64,000 nucleotides of DNA from Mesorhizobium sp. WSM3862 (GTDB lineage: Bacteria > Pseudomonadota > Alphaproteobacteria > Rhizobiales > Rhizobiaceae): contig NZ_NSGE01000005.1 in NCBI RefSeq assembly GCF_002294985.1, positions 591,872-655,871 of the forward strand, written 5' to 3'. Positions 45,046 through 54,063 of the stretch are shown piece by piece. A model generated the notes under the pieces. That model was not told the DNA's origin. It worked only from the letters and a program-made list of their open reading frames with translations, and did not search any database. Numbering within the stretch: the first letter of the stretch is position 1; each line of letters opens with the position of its first letter. Made by a program: the position numbers and the translations under genes.

Positions 45046-45855
45046 ATGGCACAAAACAAACCTTTTGTCGGAACAGCCGGATGGACCATACCGGCAGCGC
45101 ACAGGTCCTCTGTTCCGGCGACGGGCTCGCAATTGGAGCGTTACGCTTCGCGTCTTCCAGTCGCGGAGATCAACTCCTCGTTCTACAAACCGCATCAGCG
45201 CGAAACCTATGAGCGCTGGGCGTGGTCGGTCCCGGATCGTTTTCGGTTCTCCGTTAAAATCCCCAAAGCCGCGACCCATGAGCGCCGCCTGGTAGATTGC
45301 CATGATCTTCTGGATGCTTTCATGGGCGAGGTTGGAGGTCTCGGTGAAAAGCTGTCCGCCCTCTTGGTGCAGCTGCCGCCCAGTCTGCAGTTCGACAGGC
45401 AGATAGCCAAAAAGTTCTTCGCCTTGTTGCACGACAAGACCGACTGCCGCTTGGTCTGCGAACCGCGTCACGCCAGTTGGTTCGAGCCGGGGGCGGATGC
45501 TTTGCTGAGCCGCCTCCGTGTCGGGCGCGTGGCGGCGGACCCCGCCCCAGTTGCCGCCGCTTCCGTGCCCGGCGGCTGGCATGAGCTCGCCTATTTCCGC
45601 TTTCATGGCGCGCCGCAAGTCTATTTTTCGGACTACGACGCCGGCCGGCTGTTGGAGATCAGCGCCCAGCTCGCCAGCGCGGGCGCGTCAGCCACCGAGG
45701 TATGGTGCATTTTCGACAATACGGCGCGCGGGCATGCGCTCGGCAACGCGCTGGCGGTCGATGCGATTATGCGTCAGATGACGTTCAATTCCCTGAACGC
45801 CCGCCCCGCCGTGACGCGCTCATATCCGAACGCCGTGCAATCGATCGTCCGATAG
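45046..45855 (+). CDS. DUF72 family protein (YecE-like)
   Basis: A 269-residue TIM-barrel protein of DUF72. VGTAGWTIP near residue 8, EINSSFYKPHQRETYERWA, RFRFSVKIPKAATHERRL, LLVQLPPSLQFD and CEPRHASWF are family motifs. The C-terminal AYFRFHGAPQVYFSDYD and IFDNTARGHALGNAL fit the family end. Function is unknown. The last 82 bp overlap the 3' end of the convergent FAD oxidoreductase gene. Confidence 0.88.
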   Translation: MAQNKPFVGTAGWTIPAAHRSSVPATGSQLERYASRLPVAEINSSFYKPHQRETYERWAWSVPDRFRFSVKIPKAATHERRLVDCHDLLDAFMGEVGGLGEKLSALLVQLPPSLQFDRQIAKKFFALLHDKTDCRLVCEPRHASWFEPGADALLSRLRVGRVAADPAPVAAASVPGGWHELAYFRFHGAPQVYFSDYDAGRLLEISAQLASAGASATEVWCIFDNTARGHALGNALAVDAIMRQMTFNSLNARPAVTRSYPNAVQSIVR

Positions 45856-46940
45856 CCGCCATGCACGATGAGTTCCGAGAGCGCCTTGCCCACCGCCGGC
45901 GCCTGCTGCAGGCCATGGCCGGAGAAGCCGTTGGCGAAGAGGAAGTTTTCCACCTCCGGATGCGGCCCGATCACCGCGTTCTGGTCGAGGGTGTTGTAAT
46001 CATAGTGCCCGACCCAGGCGCGTGTCGGCTTGATTGCCTCGAAGGCCGGGACGCGGGTGGCTAAAGTCGGCCAGATCACGTCCTCGAACAGCGGCCACTC
46101 GACCTCGAAATCCTTGGGATCGGGTGCATGGTCGCCTTCCTCCGGCTCGGCGCCGCCGGTGAGATAGACCGAGCCTTCCGGCCGCACATAGATGCCGGAG
46201 GGATCGACCAGCAGCGGCATGTCGGCATATTTTTCCCGTGCCTCGAAGACGAAGACGTTGCGCTTGCGCGGCTCGACCGGCAGTGCGAGCCCGGCAAAGG
46301 CCGCCACCTTGCCGGCGTTCGGGCCGGCGGCGTTGACGATGATGCCCGATTCCAGCGTCTCGCCATTGTCGAGGGCGACGCCGGTGACGCGACTGCCCTG
46401 GCGCGTGATACCGGTGGCCGACGCGGTGATGAAGTCGATCCTCCTCTCGCGCAGCGCTTTGCGGAACAGCATCAGCAGCGCATGCGCGTCGAACCAGCCC
46501 TCGCCGCCGCGGCCATAGGCGCCGGCGGAAATGCCTTCGGTCGAAAGCCAGGAGAAGCGGCGGGCGAGCTGGCCTGCATCCTCCAGCACGATATCGGCGC
46601 CCTCGGCGATCTGCGCCTCGTGATTGGCCTTGAGGATCGGCAGCCCCGCCTCGCCGGCGAGGATCAGATAACCGCCCTCGCGAAAGCCGATGTCGGCATC
46701 GGCGCCGAAAGTCTCTTTCAGCCGCCGGAACAGCTTCAGCGTGAATTGCGACAGGCGGATGTTTTCAGGAATGGAAAATTGCTGGCGGATCGAGGCCAGG
46801 GACAGCGTCGTCGCCGCTTGCGAGAATTGCGGATCGCGCTCGATCAGCGCGATGGAGCCGGTAAAACCTTCTTCGCGCAGATAGTAGGCGACCGAGGACC
46901 CGACGATGGCGCCGCCGATGATGACGATGTCGTAACGCAC
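45774..46940 (-). CDS. FAD-dependent oxidoreductase (DAO family)
   Basis: A 388-residue D-amino-acid-oxidase-fold enzyme. FAD motif YDIVIIGGAIVGSSVAYYL at the N-terminus and NGFSGHGLQQAPAVGKALSE near the C-terminus are typical of sarcosine- or glycine-oxidase-like members; VNAAGPNAGKVA in the middle fits. GTG 46940 with GGAGAA six bases ahead is preferred over 46967. Substrate probably a small amine or amino acid, not determined. Confidence 0.87.
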   Translation of the reverse strand: MRYDIVIIGGAIVGSSVAYYLREEGFTGSIALIERDPQFSQAATTLSLASIRQQFSIPENIRLSQFTLKLFRRLKETFGADADIGFREGGYLILAGEAGLPILKANHEAQIAEGADIVLEDAGQLARRFSWLSTEGISAGAYGRGGEGWFDAHALLMLFRKALRERRIDFITASATGITRQGSRVTGVALDNGETLESGIIVNAAGPNAGKVAAFAGLALPVEPRKRNVFVFEAREKYADMPLLVDPSGIYVRPEGSVYLTGGAEPEEGDHAPDPKDFEVEWPLFEDVIWPTLATRVPAFEAIKPTRAWVGHYDYNTLDQNAVIGPHPEVENFLFANGFSGHGLQQAPAVGKALSELIVHGGYRTIDCTAFGYERVTAGRAFRELNVI

Positions 46941-46963
46941 TTTGTTCTCCGATTCGCCGGTCC

Positions 46964-48535
46964 TCACGCGACCGGCAAATTGATCTCGAAGCGCGCGCCG
47001 CGTTCGGAGTCAACCAGCGTTATCGTGCCATCATGCGCTTTCAGGAGGGCCAGCACGATGCCGAGGCCCATGCCGGTGCCGCCGGCCTCGCGCCTTGTGG
47101 TGAAGAACGGCTCGAAGATTTTCGCGCGATTGGCCGCCGAAATGCCGCCGCCGTCGTCGCCGACATGGAGAGCCACCCTCTCGCCCGCCTTTTCGGCGCC
47201 GACCGTCACCTGCTTCGCGCCGTGCCGTGCGGAATTGTCGATGAGGTTGGCGAGCACGATCGCGAGATTCTCGCCCGAGATGCCGAGGCCGATATCGCTG
47301 CCCGATTCGACGCGTACCTCCAGCCTGGCGTCGACCGGCAGCAGCGCCAGCGCCGCGCCGATTGTCGTGCTTTCGCCGCTCGGCGCCAGGTTTTCCGCGC
47401 GCGCCAGTTCGAGCAGCCGGCGCACCAACAGATTGAGCCGCCCGGCATCGGTGACGATGTTGTTGGAAAAACGCCGTCGCTCGTCCTCGTCCATCGTCCC
47501 GCCGGAATCCCTGAGCAGCTCGGCCGCGCCCTGGATCGCCGTCAGCGGCGATTTCAGCTCATGCGAGACATGGGTGGCGAAGGTCTGGATGCTGTCGGAG
47601 CGCGCCTCGAGTTTTTGCGCCATGTCGAGGAAGGCGGCCGACAGCGCCGCCATCTCGCGCGTGCCGTGATGGGCGAGCGGCCGCATTGCCTCGCGGTCGC
47701 CGGCGGCGATGCGTTTGGTGCGCTCGATCAGCGCATAGATCGGCCGGCTGACGGTGCGGATGAACACCAGCGCGATCAGCAGCGTACCGCCGAGAATCGC
47801 GATCGCCGCGAGCGTGACCTTGCCGCGCTCGCCATAGAGATGTTTCACGATGTTGTTCGGCGTCCGCGACATATAGACCACGCCGGCGACCCTGCCGTCG
47901 AGCTCGACCGGCAAGGCGACGAAGACGCGCACCTTGGTGCCGCGACTCACCGAATAGAGCGGCGGCGGCGGCTGGTCGGGAATCCGCAGGCGAAGCTCGC
48001 TTGCATAGGCGCCTGCGAGCGCCTGCCGCACCTCCTCGACCTCAACGAAAGACTGTCCGACCTCACCGCCGCCGGCAATCACCACGCCATGCGGATCGAG
48101 CAGCCGGAAGCCGGCAAGCGTTGTCTTCTGCGCCTCGTCCAGAATGCCGTCGAGCTTTGCGCCTATGGCCGCGAAGTCCGGATCGGCGGTGGCGGGAACG
48201 GCCGCCGGTCGCGACGGCATGACATTGTCGGAGGCAAGGTCGAGCTGCGGCTCGATCGGCTGATAGGGGTAATTATTGTCCGTTGCCGGATCCGCCGAGA
48301 TCGGCGTTCCCAACCGTTCCGGTGCAATGCCGGCCGCGCGCACCGCATCGGCATAGACGGCGGCAATCACCGCGCCCTGTGCGATGAGCTCGCCCTCGGT
48401 CTGGCGGATCAGCTGGTTTTCATAGAGCCGGAAGAAGAACAGCCCGACCAGCGGCAGCGCCATCACCACGATCAGGATGGCGACGACCACGGTGGCGAGC
48501 CTGGGCCGCCATTTCTCCTTGCTCAGCCACCGCAT
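46964..48535 (-). CDS. sensor histidine kinase (CreC-like)
   Basis: A 523-residue membrane kinase. Helix 1 (about 12-35), a periplasmic sensor (36-240), helix 2 (about 243-265), a HAMP domain, then the H-box HVSHELKSPLTAIQG with phospho-His near residue 325, and the ATPase domain: NLIDNSARH (N), GDDGGGIS (G1), GTGMGLGI (G2). Its start overlaps the response regulator stop by 13 bp. The arrangement resembles CreBC; the signal is unknown. Confidence 0.92.
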   Translation of the reverse strand: MRWLSKEKWRPRLATVVVAILIVVMALPLVGLFFFRLYENQLIRQTEGELIAQGAVIAAVYADAVRAAGIAPERLGTPISADPATDNNYPYQPIEPQLDLASDNVMPSRPAAVPATADPDFAAIGAKLDGILDEAQKTTLAGFRLLDPHGVVIAGGGEVGQSFVEVEEVRQALAGAYASELRLRIPDQPPPPLYSVSRGTKVRVFVALPVELDGRVAGVVYMSRTPNNIVKHLYGERGKVTLAAIAILGGTLLIALVFIRTVSRPIYALIERTKRIAAGDREAMRPLAHHGTREMAALSAAFLDMAQKLEARSDSIQTFATHVSHELKSPLTAIQGAAELLRDSGGTMDEDERRRFSNNIVTDAGRLNLLVRRLLELARAENLAPSGESTTIGAALALLPVDARLEVRVESGSDIGLGISGENLAIVLANLIDNSARHGAKQVTVGAEKAGERVALHVGDDGGGISAANRAKIFEPFFTTRREAGGTGMGLGIVLALLKAHDGTITLVDSERGARFEINLPVA

Positions 48536-49221
48536 CGGCCGAGCCGGAAGCCGACGCCATGCACGGTCGCGATCGCATCCGAACAGCCGACCGCCGCCAG
48601 CTTGGCGCGGATGTTGCGGATATGGCTGTCGACGGTGCGTTCCGAGACATGGATGTTGGACTGGTAAGCATTGGCCATCACCGCATCGCGGCCAAGCACA
48701 TGCTGCGGGCGGCCAAGAAAACCTTTCAGAATCGCGAACTCGATCGCTGTTAGGGTGAGCGGCCTGCCTTCAAAGCTCGCCGCATGGCTTGCCGGAACCA
48801 GCACCAGCTTGCCATGCGCGAACCGACGGTCGTCAGCGTCTTCCTCCACCACCGCCGGGCGCGCCCGCCGCAGGATGACGTTGACGCGGGCAACCAGCTC
48901 GCGTGGGCTGAACGGTTTCGTCACATAGTCGTCGCCGCCCATTTCAAGGCCGAGGATGCGGTCGATTTCTTCATCGCGGGCCGACAGGAACAGCACCGGC
49001 ACGTCGGAGCGCTGCCGCAGCCTGCGGCAGACCTCCAGCCCGTCCATTTCCGGCATGCCGATGTCCAGCACGATGAGGTCGGGCGCGCGGCGCTCGACCG
49101 CTTGCAGCGCGGCGGCGCCGTCAGCGACGGCGGCCGTCTTCATGCCGGCCTTTTCCAGCGCGAAGCAAATGATCTCGCGGATATGCGGATCGTCGTCGGC
49201 GACGAGGATGTTGTGCGGCAT
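48523..49221 (-). CDS. OmpR-family response regulator
   Basis: A 232-residue regulator. Receiver: acidic pair in VADDDPHIREI, phospho-acceptor Asp53 in LIVLDIGMPEMDGLEV, Lys in DDYVTKPFSPREL. DNA-binding winged helix: LTLTAIEFAILKGFLGRPQ, SERTVDSHIRNIRAKL, IATVHGVGFRLG. It is upstream of its kinase and overlaps it. Probably CreB-like; target genes unknown. Confidence 0.94.
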   Translation of the reverse strand: MPHNILVADDDPHIREIICFALEKAGMKTAAVADGAAALQAVERRAPDLIVLDIGMPEMDGLEVCRRLRQRSDVPVLFLSARDEEIDRILGLEMGGDDYVTKPFSPRELVARVNVILRRARPAVVEEDADDRRFAHGKLVLVPASHAASFEGRPLTLTAIEFAILKGFLGRPQHVLGRDAVMANAYQSNIHVSERTVDSHIRNIRAKLAAVGCSDAIATVHGVGFRLGRCGG

Positions 49222-49758
49222 GGAATCGGCAGCTCGCTGAATACGGTTTTGTCATGACAGGATTAGCAAGCGGGCCGTGCTTGTCGAGAGCGCGCAAAGG
49301 CCGCCAGTCGTGAAAGCTGGCGTCAAGACCGAACCGTCCCGAGCGCCGCCGCTCGCATGGCATGCCGCAGCCGTGATCTTGGGATGAAAGGAAGCATGAC
49401 CGCCGTTATGCGCGGCCTCTGCGGCTCGACCAACCACCAGCCTTCGTTGCGGAGGCGCCGGGGCAGGGACCAGCGGGATCTGTGATGTGTTCGCATGCCG
49501 CCTGTTTCGCCGGCGGCTGCGGAAAGCGCGCGGCGGATTGGAGGAGGTTTTCCGCAAGGATTTGCAGATTTCGTGCAGGAGCACAGTCGTTTCAGGCTGG
49601 CGCCGCCCCTCACCTGCCTGCCGGCATCCTCTCCCCGTATAGTGACGGGGAGAGGGGCGCTGCCATCGCCGGCTTCGCTTCGACAATTAGCCAGAACGCA
49701 AATGAGTTCAATGGTGCCGCGCCTTGCCTCACTCGTCTCCAGCCTGCATAGATCGGCC
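49222..49758. other. 537-bp gene-free region between the response regulator and citE, with a repeat
   Basis: No supported gene. An ORF open on the minus strand across the region has mixed composition and crosses the repeat at 49600-49655. The left part near 49252 holds the divergent response regulator promoter (AT-richer AATACGGTTTTGTCATGACA). Confidence 0.45.
49600..49655. repeat. palindromic repeat element upstream of citE
   Basis: GGCGCCGCCCCTCACCTGCC and CCTCTCCCCGTATAGTGACGGGGAGAG is the complement of the right half of the ftsY element, roughly 90 percent identical. CTCTCCCCGT and ACGGGGAGAG form a 10-bp hairpin around ATAGTG. Confidence 0.75.
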
Positions 49759-50640
49759 ATGACCTCTGACACCTACCGCCCGCGCCGCTCGGTGCTCTAC
49801 GTGCCCGCTTCAAACGACAAGGCGCTGGCCAAGATCGCCTCGCTCGCCTGCGATACCGTCATCATCGACCTCGAGGATGGCGTGGCGCTGGCCGACAAGG
49901 TTTCCGCCCGCCACAAGCTTACCGGCATCCTCGCCGCGCGGCCGGCGCGCCGCTGCGAGATGGTGGTGCGCATCAATCCGCTCGGCAGTGAATGGGGCAT
50001 CGACGACCTGTTAACCGTCGCCAAGGCAGAGCCCGACGGCATTCTTTTGCCCAAGATCGGCACGCCGCGCGACATCCTCGACGCCGGCGACCTGCTCGAC
50101 GACAATTTCGCGCCGGATATCGTTAAACTGTGGGCAATGATCGAGACGCCCAAGGCGCTGCTCAACGTCGGCGCCATCGCCGAGCTTGGCCGCGATCAGG
50201 CGTCTCGCCTGGCTTGTTTCGTTGCCGGAACGAACGATCTGGTGAAAGCGACCGGCATTCTGGCAACGCCCGACCGACGCTATCTCACGCCCTGGCTGCT
50301 GCAGCTTGTGCTCGCCGCCCGCGCCGGCGGCCTCGACGTGATCGACGGCGTCGCCAACGACTTTCGCGACCTGGACGCCCTGGCGCGGGAATGCGCCGAG
50401 GCGGCCGCCATGGGTTTCGACGGCAAATCGCTGATCCACCCCGCCCAGATCGAGCCGGCGAACCGCGCCTTTGCGCCGGCGCCGGAGGCGCTGGCCAGGG
50501 CGCGGGCGATCAGGGAGGCGTTCTCACGGCCCGAAAATGCCGGCAAAAGCGTCATTGCGCTGGACGGCCGCATGGTCGAGCGGCTGCATCTGGCGGAAGC
50601 CGAGAAACTTCTGGCGAAGGCCGCAATCATCGGCGCATGA
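49759..50640 (+). CDS. HpcH/HpaI aldolase/citrate lyase family protein (CitE-like)
   Basis: A 293-residue TIM-barrel CoA-ester lyase. RRSVLYVPASNDKALAKIAS starts it; IIDLEDGVALADK, WAMIETPKALLNVGAI and MGFDGKSLIHPAQIEP are the CitE family motifs (metal Glu and Asp ligands). Without citD and citF nearby it is not citrate lyase; malyl-CoA or a related (3S)-acyl-CoA lyase is more likely. Start at 49759; the upstream frame crosses the repeat. Confidence 0.85.
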   Translation: MTSDTYRPRRSVLYVPASNDKALAKIASLACDTVIIDLEDGVALADKVSARHKLTGILAARPARRCEMVVRINPLGSEWGIDDLLTVAKAEPDGILLPKIGTPRDILDAGDLLDDNFAPDIVKLWAMIETPKALLNVGAIAELGRDQASRLACFVAGTNDLVKATGILATPDRRYLTPWLLQLVLAARAGGLDVIDGVANDFRDLDALARECAEAAAMGFDGKSLIHPAQIEPANRAFAPAPEALARARAIREAFSRPENAGKSVIALDGRMVERLHLAEAEKLLAKAAIIGA

Positions 50641-50695
50641 TGCGCTCGAGCGATTCCAGGAAGATAGACAAGCATTGGTCACGACAGGGTCGAAA

Positions 50696-50902
50696 ATGAA
50701 ACTCTACCGCTTTCTGTCCGGTCCGGACGATTCCACTTTCTGCCATAAGGTGACTTCGGCCCTGAACAAGGGCTGGCACCTGTTCGGCTCGCCGACCTAT
50801 GCCTATGACAAGACGACCAAGTCGATGCGCTGCGGCCAGGCCGTGGTGAAGGATGTCGAGGGCCAGGAATATACGCCCGACACCAAGCTCAGCGAGTGGT
50901 AG
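50696..50902 (+). CDS. DUF1737 small protein
   Basis: A 68-residue protein MKLYRFLSGPDDSTFCHKVT ... WHLFGSPTYAYDKTTKSMRC, matching DUF1737 (Trp-containing, unknown function). It starts 55 bp after citE on the same strand and may be cotranscribed. Confidence 0.85.
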   Translation: MKLYRFLSGPDDSTFCHKVTSALNKGWHLFGSPTYAYDKTTKSMRCGQAVVKDVEGQEYTPDTKLSEW

Positions 50903-50927
50903 GAAAGGGCGGCAGCCCTCTCAGTCG

Positions 50928-51365
50928 TCACCCCGCCGCTGCCTGCTCCGCCGCTTCCTCGATCCGCTCCATGTCGTCGTCCGACAGGCCGAAATGGTGG
51001 CCGATTTCGTGGATCAGAACGTGGGTGACGATGTCGCCCAGCGTCTCCTCGTTCTCGGCCCAATAGTCGAGGATGGCGCGGCGGTAGAGCGTGATGCGGT
51101 TCGGTCCCTCGCCGGTTTGCGGGTTCCAGCGCTCGGCGATGCCGCGCCCCTCGAACAGGCCAAGCAGATCGAAGGGCGTCTCCAGCGACAGGTCGTCCAT
51201 GATCTCGTCGGTCGGAAAATCGGCGATCTGGATGATGATCTCGCCGGTGAGCTTGCGGAACTCCTCCGGCAGATGGGCGTAGGCCTCCAGCGCCAGAAGT
51301 TCCATCTCATCCATCGATGGCGAGAGTTGGTCATGCCAGATGCGGGTCTTGTAGATGCGGGCCAT
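50928..51365 (-). CDS. metallopeptidase family protein (minimal zincin)
   Basis: A 145-residue protein of the short zincin-like DUF1025 family: LPEEFRKLTGEIIIQIADFP, PNRITLYRRAILDYW and the zinc motif HEIGHHFGLSDDDMERIEE (HEXXH). ATG 51365 has AAAGGAAA. Overall negatively charged and cytosolic. Substrate unknown. Confidence 0.85.
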   Translation of the reverse strand: MARIYKTRIWHDQLSPSMDEMELLALEAYAHLPEEFRKLTGEIIIQIADFPTDEIMDDLSLETPFDLLGLFEGRGIAERWNPQTGEGPNRITLYRRAILDYWAENEETLGDIVTHVLIHEIGHHFGLSDDDMERIEEAAEQAAAG

Positions 51366-51510
51366 GAGGTTTCCTTTGACCTCGGCATATAGGCTTTCGC
51401 GCCGGTCGAGGCAAATGGGCCCGGCTGGCTGGGTCTTGGAAGCTGAAAGCCGAAGGAATAAATTCCTTGCGACTCCGCTTGACTCTTCCAGGCCCCTCTG
51501 GAATCTATAA

Positions 51511-51525
51511 GAACATAACAGGAAC
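51511..51525 (+). promoter_or_regulatory. LexA SOS box upstream of imuA
   Basis: GAAC-ATAACAG-GAAC is a perfect GAAC-N7-GAAC (equal to GTTC-N7-GTTC), the alphaproteobacterial LexA site. It lies 23 bp before the imuA start and overlaps a TATAAG -10-like sequence (51506-51511), with TTGACT at 51479. Confidence 0.9.
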
Positions 51526-51548
51526 AACTACTGCCGGAAGTGAACGTC

Positions 51549-52646
51549 ATGGCGATAAGCGCCGTGGCGCGGGAAACTGTTTTTGCCCTGCGCCGCCAGA
51601 TCGCGAAGATCGAGGGAACGCTGCCCGAGCGCCTGGAAGCGCCGGCTTCCGGCGCGCCAAAAGCGATTCCAGGAACAGTGCGAAGCGGTTTTCCGTCCGG
51701 ACTTGCGGAAAAACAAATAGCTGGCGATGCCGCGGGATCGGACGCCACCCCCGAAATCACCATCGTCCGGCGCGGCCTCGCTGTGGCCTCGCCTGCCTTC
51801 CTGCACACCGGCATAGAACGCCTCGACACCGCCCTCGGCGGCGGCGTGCCCAAGGCGGCGCTCAGTGAAATCCATGGGTTGGAGACCCGCGATGCCGGCG
51901 CCGTCGCCGGCTTTGCGCTGTCGCTCGCCAGCCTGATCCTTAAACAGAAGCAGGGCCTGCCGGTCCTCTGGATCGGAACGGCGGAGATTTTCCGCGAGGC
52001 CGGCTTTCCCTATGCCAGGGGCCTCAACGCCTTCTTCGGCATCGAGCCCGAACAATTGCTGTTTTCCGAAGCGCCGAAACTGGTCGACGCGCTGTGGATC
52101 GCCGAGGAGGCCGCCCGCATGACGGCCTTCGCCGCCGTCCTCCTCGAGATCCGCGGCAGCCCGCGGCTTCTCGACCTTACCGCGACGCGGCGGCTGCACG
52201 CCCGTGCCCAGAGCGCCGGCCGGCCAGTATTTTTGCTGCGTCAGGCCGGCCAGGCCGAGCCCACCGCGGCGCCCGTGCGCCTCATTGTTTCGGCAGCGCC
52301 CGCGGCGAGCCGCGAAACGCTCGCCGGCGCGCTGGCCGGCTCGATCGGCCGCCCCGGCTTCACCGTCGATATCGGCAAGAGCCGCACGGCCCTGCCCGGA
52401 CAATTCACACTGGAGTGGAACCCTGATGAGCACGCTTTTGCCGAAAGAAGGCCCGAGGAAGAGCGGGCAACGAATTCTGTCGCTGTGGTTCCCCTATCTT
52501 TGCGCGGAGCGGATCCTGCGCCAGCGTCTGGGGCGGTCCTGGCGTTCCCGGCCCTCGCATCCCCTGCCCCCATCTTACCCACCGGTTGTGATCAGCCATC
52601 GCGACAGCAACGCCCAGCGCATCGCAGCCCTCGACGAGCGGGCTGA
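51549..52646 (+). CDS. imuA: SOS mutagenesis accessory protein ImuA
   Basis: A RecA-like-fold protein that works with ImuB and DnaE2 in damage-induced mutagenesis. MAISAVARETVFALRRQIAK is the start, then LDTALGGGVPKAALSEIHG, LWIGTAEIFREAGFPYARGL and FTLEWNPDEHAFAERR. The frame gives 365 residues, longer than typical ImuA, because it runs 221 bp into imuB in another frame; the extra tail (PAPASGAVLAFPALASPAP) is Pro/Ala-rich. Start at 51549 (a GTG at 51540 is possible). Confidence 0.85.
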   Translation: MAISAVARETVFALRRQIAKIEGTLPERLEAPASGAPKAIPGTVRSGFPSGLAEKQIAGDAAGSDATPEITIVRRGLAVASPAFLHTGIERLDTALGGGVPKAALSEIHGLETRDAGAVAGFALSLASLILKQKQGLPVLWIGTAEIFREAGFPYARGLNAFFGIEPEQLLFSEAPKLVDALWIAEEAARMTAFAAVLLEIRGSPRLLDLTATRRLHARAQSAGRPVFLLRQAGQAEPTAAPVRLIVSAAPAASRETLAGALAGSIGRPGFTVDIGKSRTALPGQFTLEWNPDEHAFAERRPEEERATNSVAVVPLSLRGADPAPASGAVLAFPALASPAPILPTGCDQPSRQQRPAHRSPRRAG

Positions 52647-54063
52647 GGCGCTGAAGCTGAAGCGCGGCATGGGCATTGCCGACGCGCGCGCCATGCATCC
52701 GTCGATCGATGTGGTGGAGGCCGACCCGGAGGCCGACCGCCGCCTGCTCGAAGGCCTCGCCGACTGGTGCGACCGCTACACGCCGCTGGTGGCGATCGAC
52801 GGCGAGGACGGGCTGTTTCTCGACGTCACCGGCTGCACGCACCTGTTTGGTGGCGAGCGGGCCATGCAGGACGAGATCCTCACCCGTTTCTTCCAGCAGG
52901 GTTTCGATGTTCGCGCCGGCCTCGCCTCGACGCCGGGCGCCGCCTGGGCGGCGGCGCGCTTCCACGGCGACCGCATCGTTGCCGGCGGCGAGGAGGCGGC
53001 GCTGCTTTCGCCCCTGCCGCTTTCGGCGCTGCGCATCGCGCCGGAAACCCGCGCCAGCCTGGAAAGCGTCGGCCTGCGCACGGCGGGGGCGGTGATGGCC
53101 GCACCCCGCGCGCCGCTCGCCCGCCGCTTCGGCGCCACCTTGCTTCTGCGCCTCGACCAGGCGCTCGGCCGGCTCGACGAGGCGGTGTCGCCGCGCCTTC
53201 CCGTGGCGCCGCTCTCGGTCGAGCGCCATCTTGCCGAGCCGATCGTGCTCACCGACGACATCGAGCGGCTGGTGAGCCGGCTTGCCGTGGCCTTGAAGGC
53301 CGACCTCGAGCGCCGCGGCGAAGGGGCGCGGGCGCTCGCCCTTCTCCTCTTTCGCGTCGACGGCCTCGTCAGCCGCATCGCGGTCGGCACCTCGCGCCCC
53401 ATGCGCGAGCCGCAGCTGATCCGAAAGCTGTTCCACGAACGGCTGACCGCGCTGGAACAGACCATCGATGCCGGCTTCGGCTTCGACCTCGTGCGGCTGT
53501 CGGTGCTTTCGGTCGCCGCCTTCGACATGCTGCAGGGCGACCTTGCCGGCGAGACAAGCGACGATGACGCCGACATCGCTTTATTCGCCGATCGCGTGCG
53601 TGCCCGCCTCGGCGAAGCCGCCGTGCTGAAGCCGGTCGTCGTCGATAGCCACCTGCCGGAGCGCGCCGTTGCCACGGTTCCTTTCGCGGAGGCGCCGCAA
53701 AGGCGCAGGCCGCCGAAGCCCGATCGGACAGCACCGCCGATGACCATCTTCCCGCCGGAGCGGCCGGTACGGCTGTTCCGCTCACCCGAGCCGATCGAGG
53801 TGCCGGCGACCGAGATCCCCGAGGGCCCGCCGATGAATTTCCGCTGGCGGCGCGCGCTTTACCGCGTCGCCCGCGCCGAAGGGCCGGAGCGCATCGCCGC
53901 CGAATGGTGGCGGCAGCTGCCCGGCGAGGAAGAGGCGCCGACGCGCGACTATTACCGCATCGAGGACAGCGAGGGACGTCGCTATTGGCTCTACCGCCAG
54001 GGCCTCTACAGCAGCGCCTCGCAGGCCGCGCCGCGCTGGTTCATGCACGGGGTCTTCGCATGA
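52426..54063 (+). CDS. imuB: DNA polymerase Y-family protein ImuB
   Basis: Inactive Y-family polymerase homologue that acts as scaffold for DnaE2. The 545-residue protein contains RILSLWFPYLCAERILRQRL, AIDGEDGLFLDVTGCTHLFGG, and the little finger region, with a C-terminal FMHGVFA. The catalytic acidic triad of true DinB proteins is not conserved as far as I can see. It ends with ATGA overlapping dnaE2. Confidence 0.9.
   Translation: MSTLLPKEGPRKSGQRILSLWFPYLCAERILRQRLGRSWRSRPSHPLPPSYPPVVISHRDSNAQRIAALDERAEALKLKRGMGIADARAMHPSIDVVEADPEADRRLLEGLADWCDRYTPLVAIDGEDGLFLDVTGCTHLFGGERAMQDEILTRFFQQGFDVRAGLASTPGAAWAAARFHGDRIVAGGEEAALLSPLPLSALRIAPETRASLESVGLRTAGAVMAAPRAPLARRFGATLLLRLDQALGRLDEAVSPRLPVAPLSVERHLAEPIVLTDDIERLVSRLAVALKADLERRGEGARALALLLFRVDGLVSRIAVGTSRPMREPQLIRKLFHERLTALEQTIDAGFGFDLVRLSVLSVAAFDMLQGDLAGETSDDDADIALFADRVRARLGEAAVLKPVVVDSHLPERAVATVPFAEAPQRRRPPKPDRTAPPMTIFPPERPVRLFRSPEPIEVPATEIPEGPPMNFRWRRALYRVARAEGPERIAAEWWRQLPGEEEAPTRDYYRIEDSEGRRYWLYRQGLYSSASQAAPRWFMHGVFA

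Noticed and set aside
49323..49772. 149-residue minus-strand ORF upstream of citE
   Set aside because: No family resemblance, crosses a dispersed repeat, and covers the expected citE promoter.
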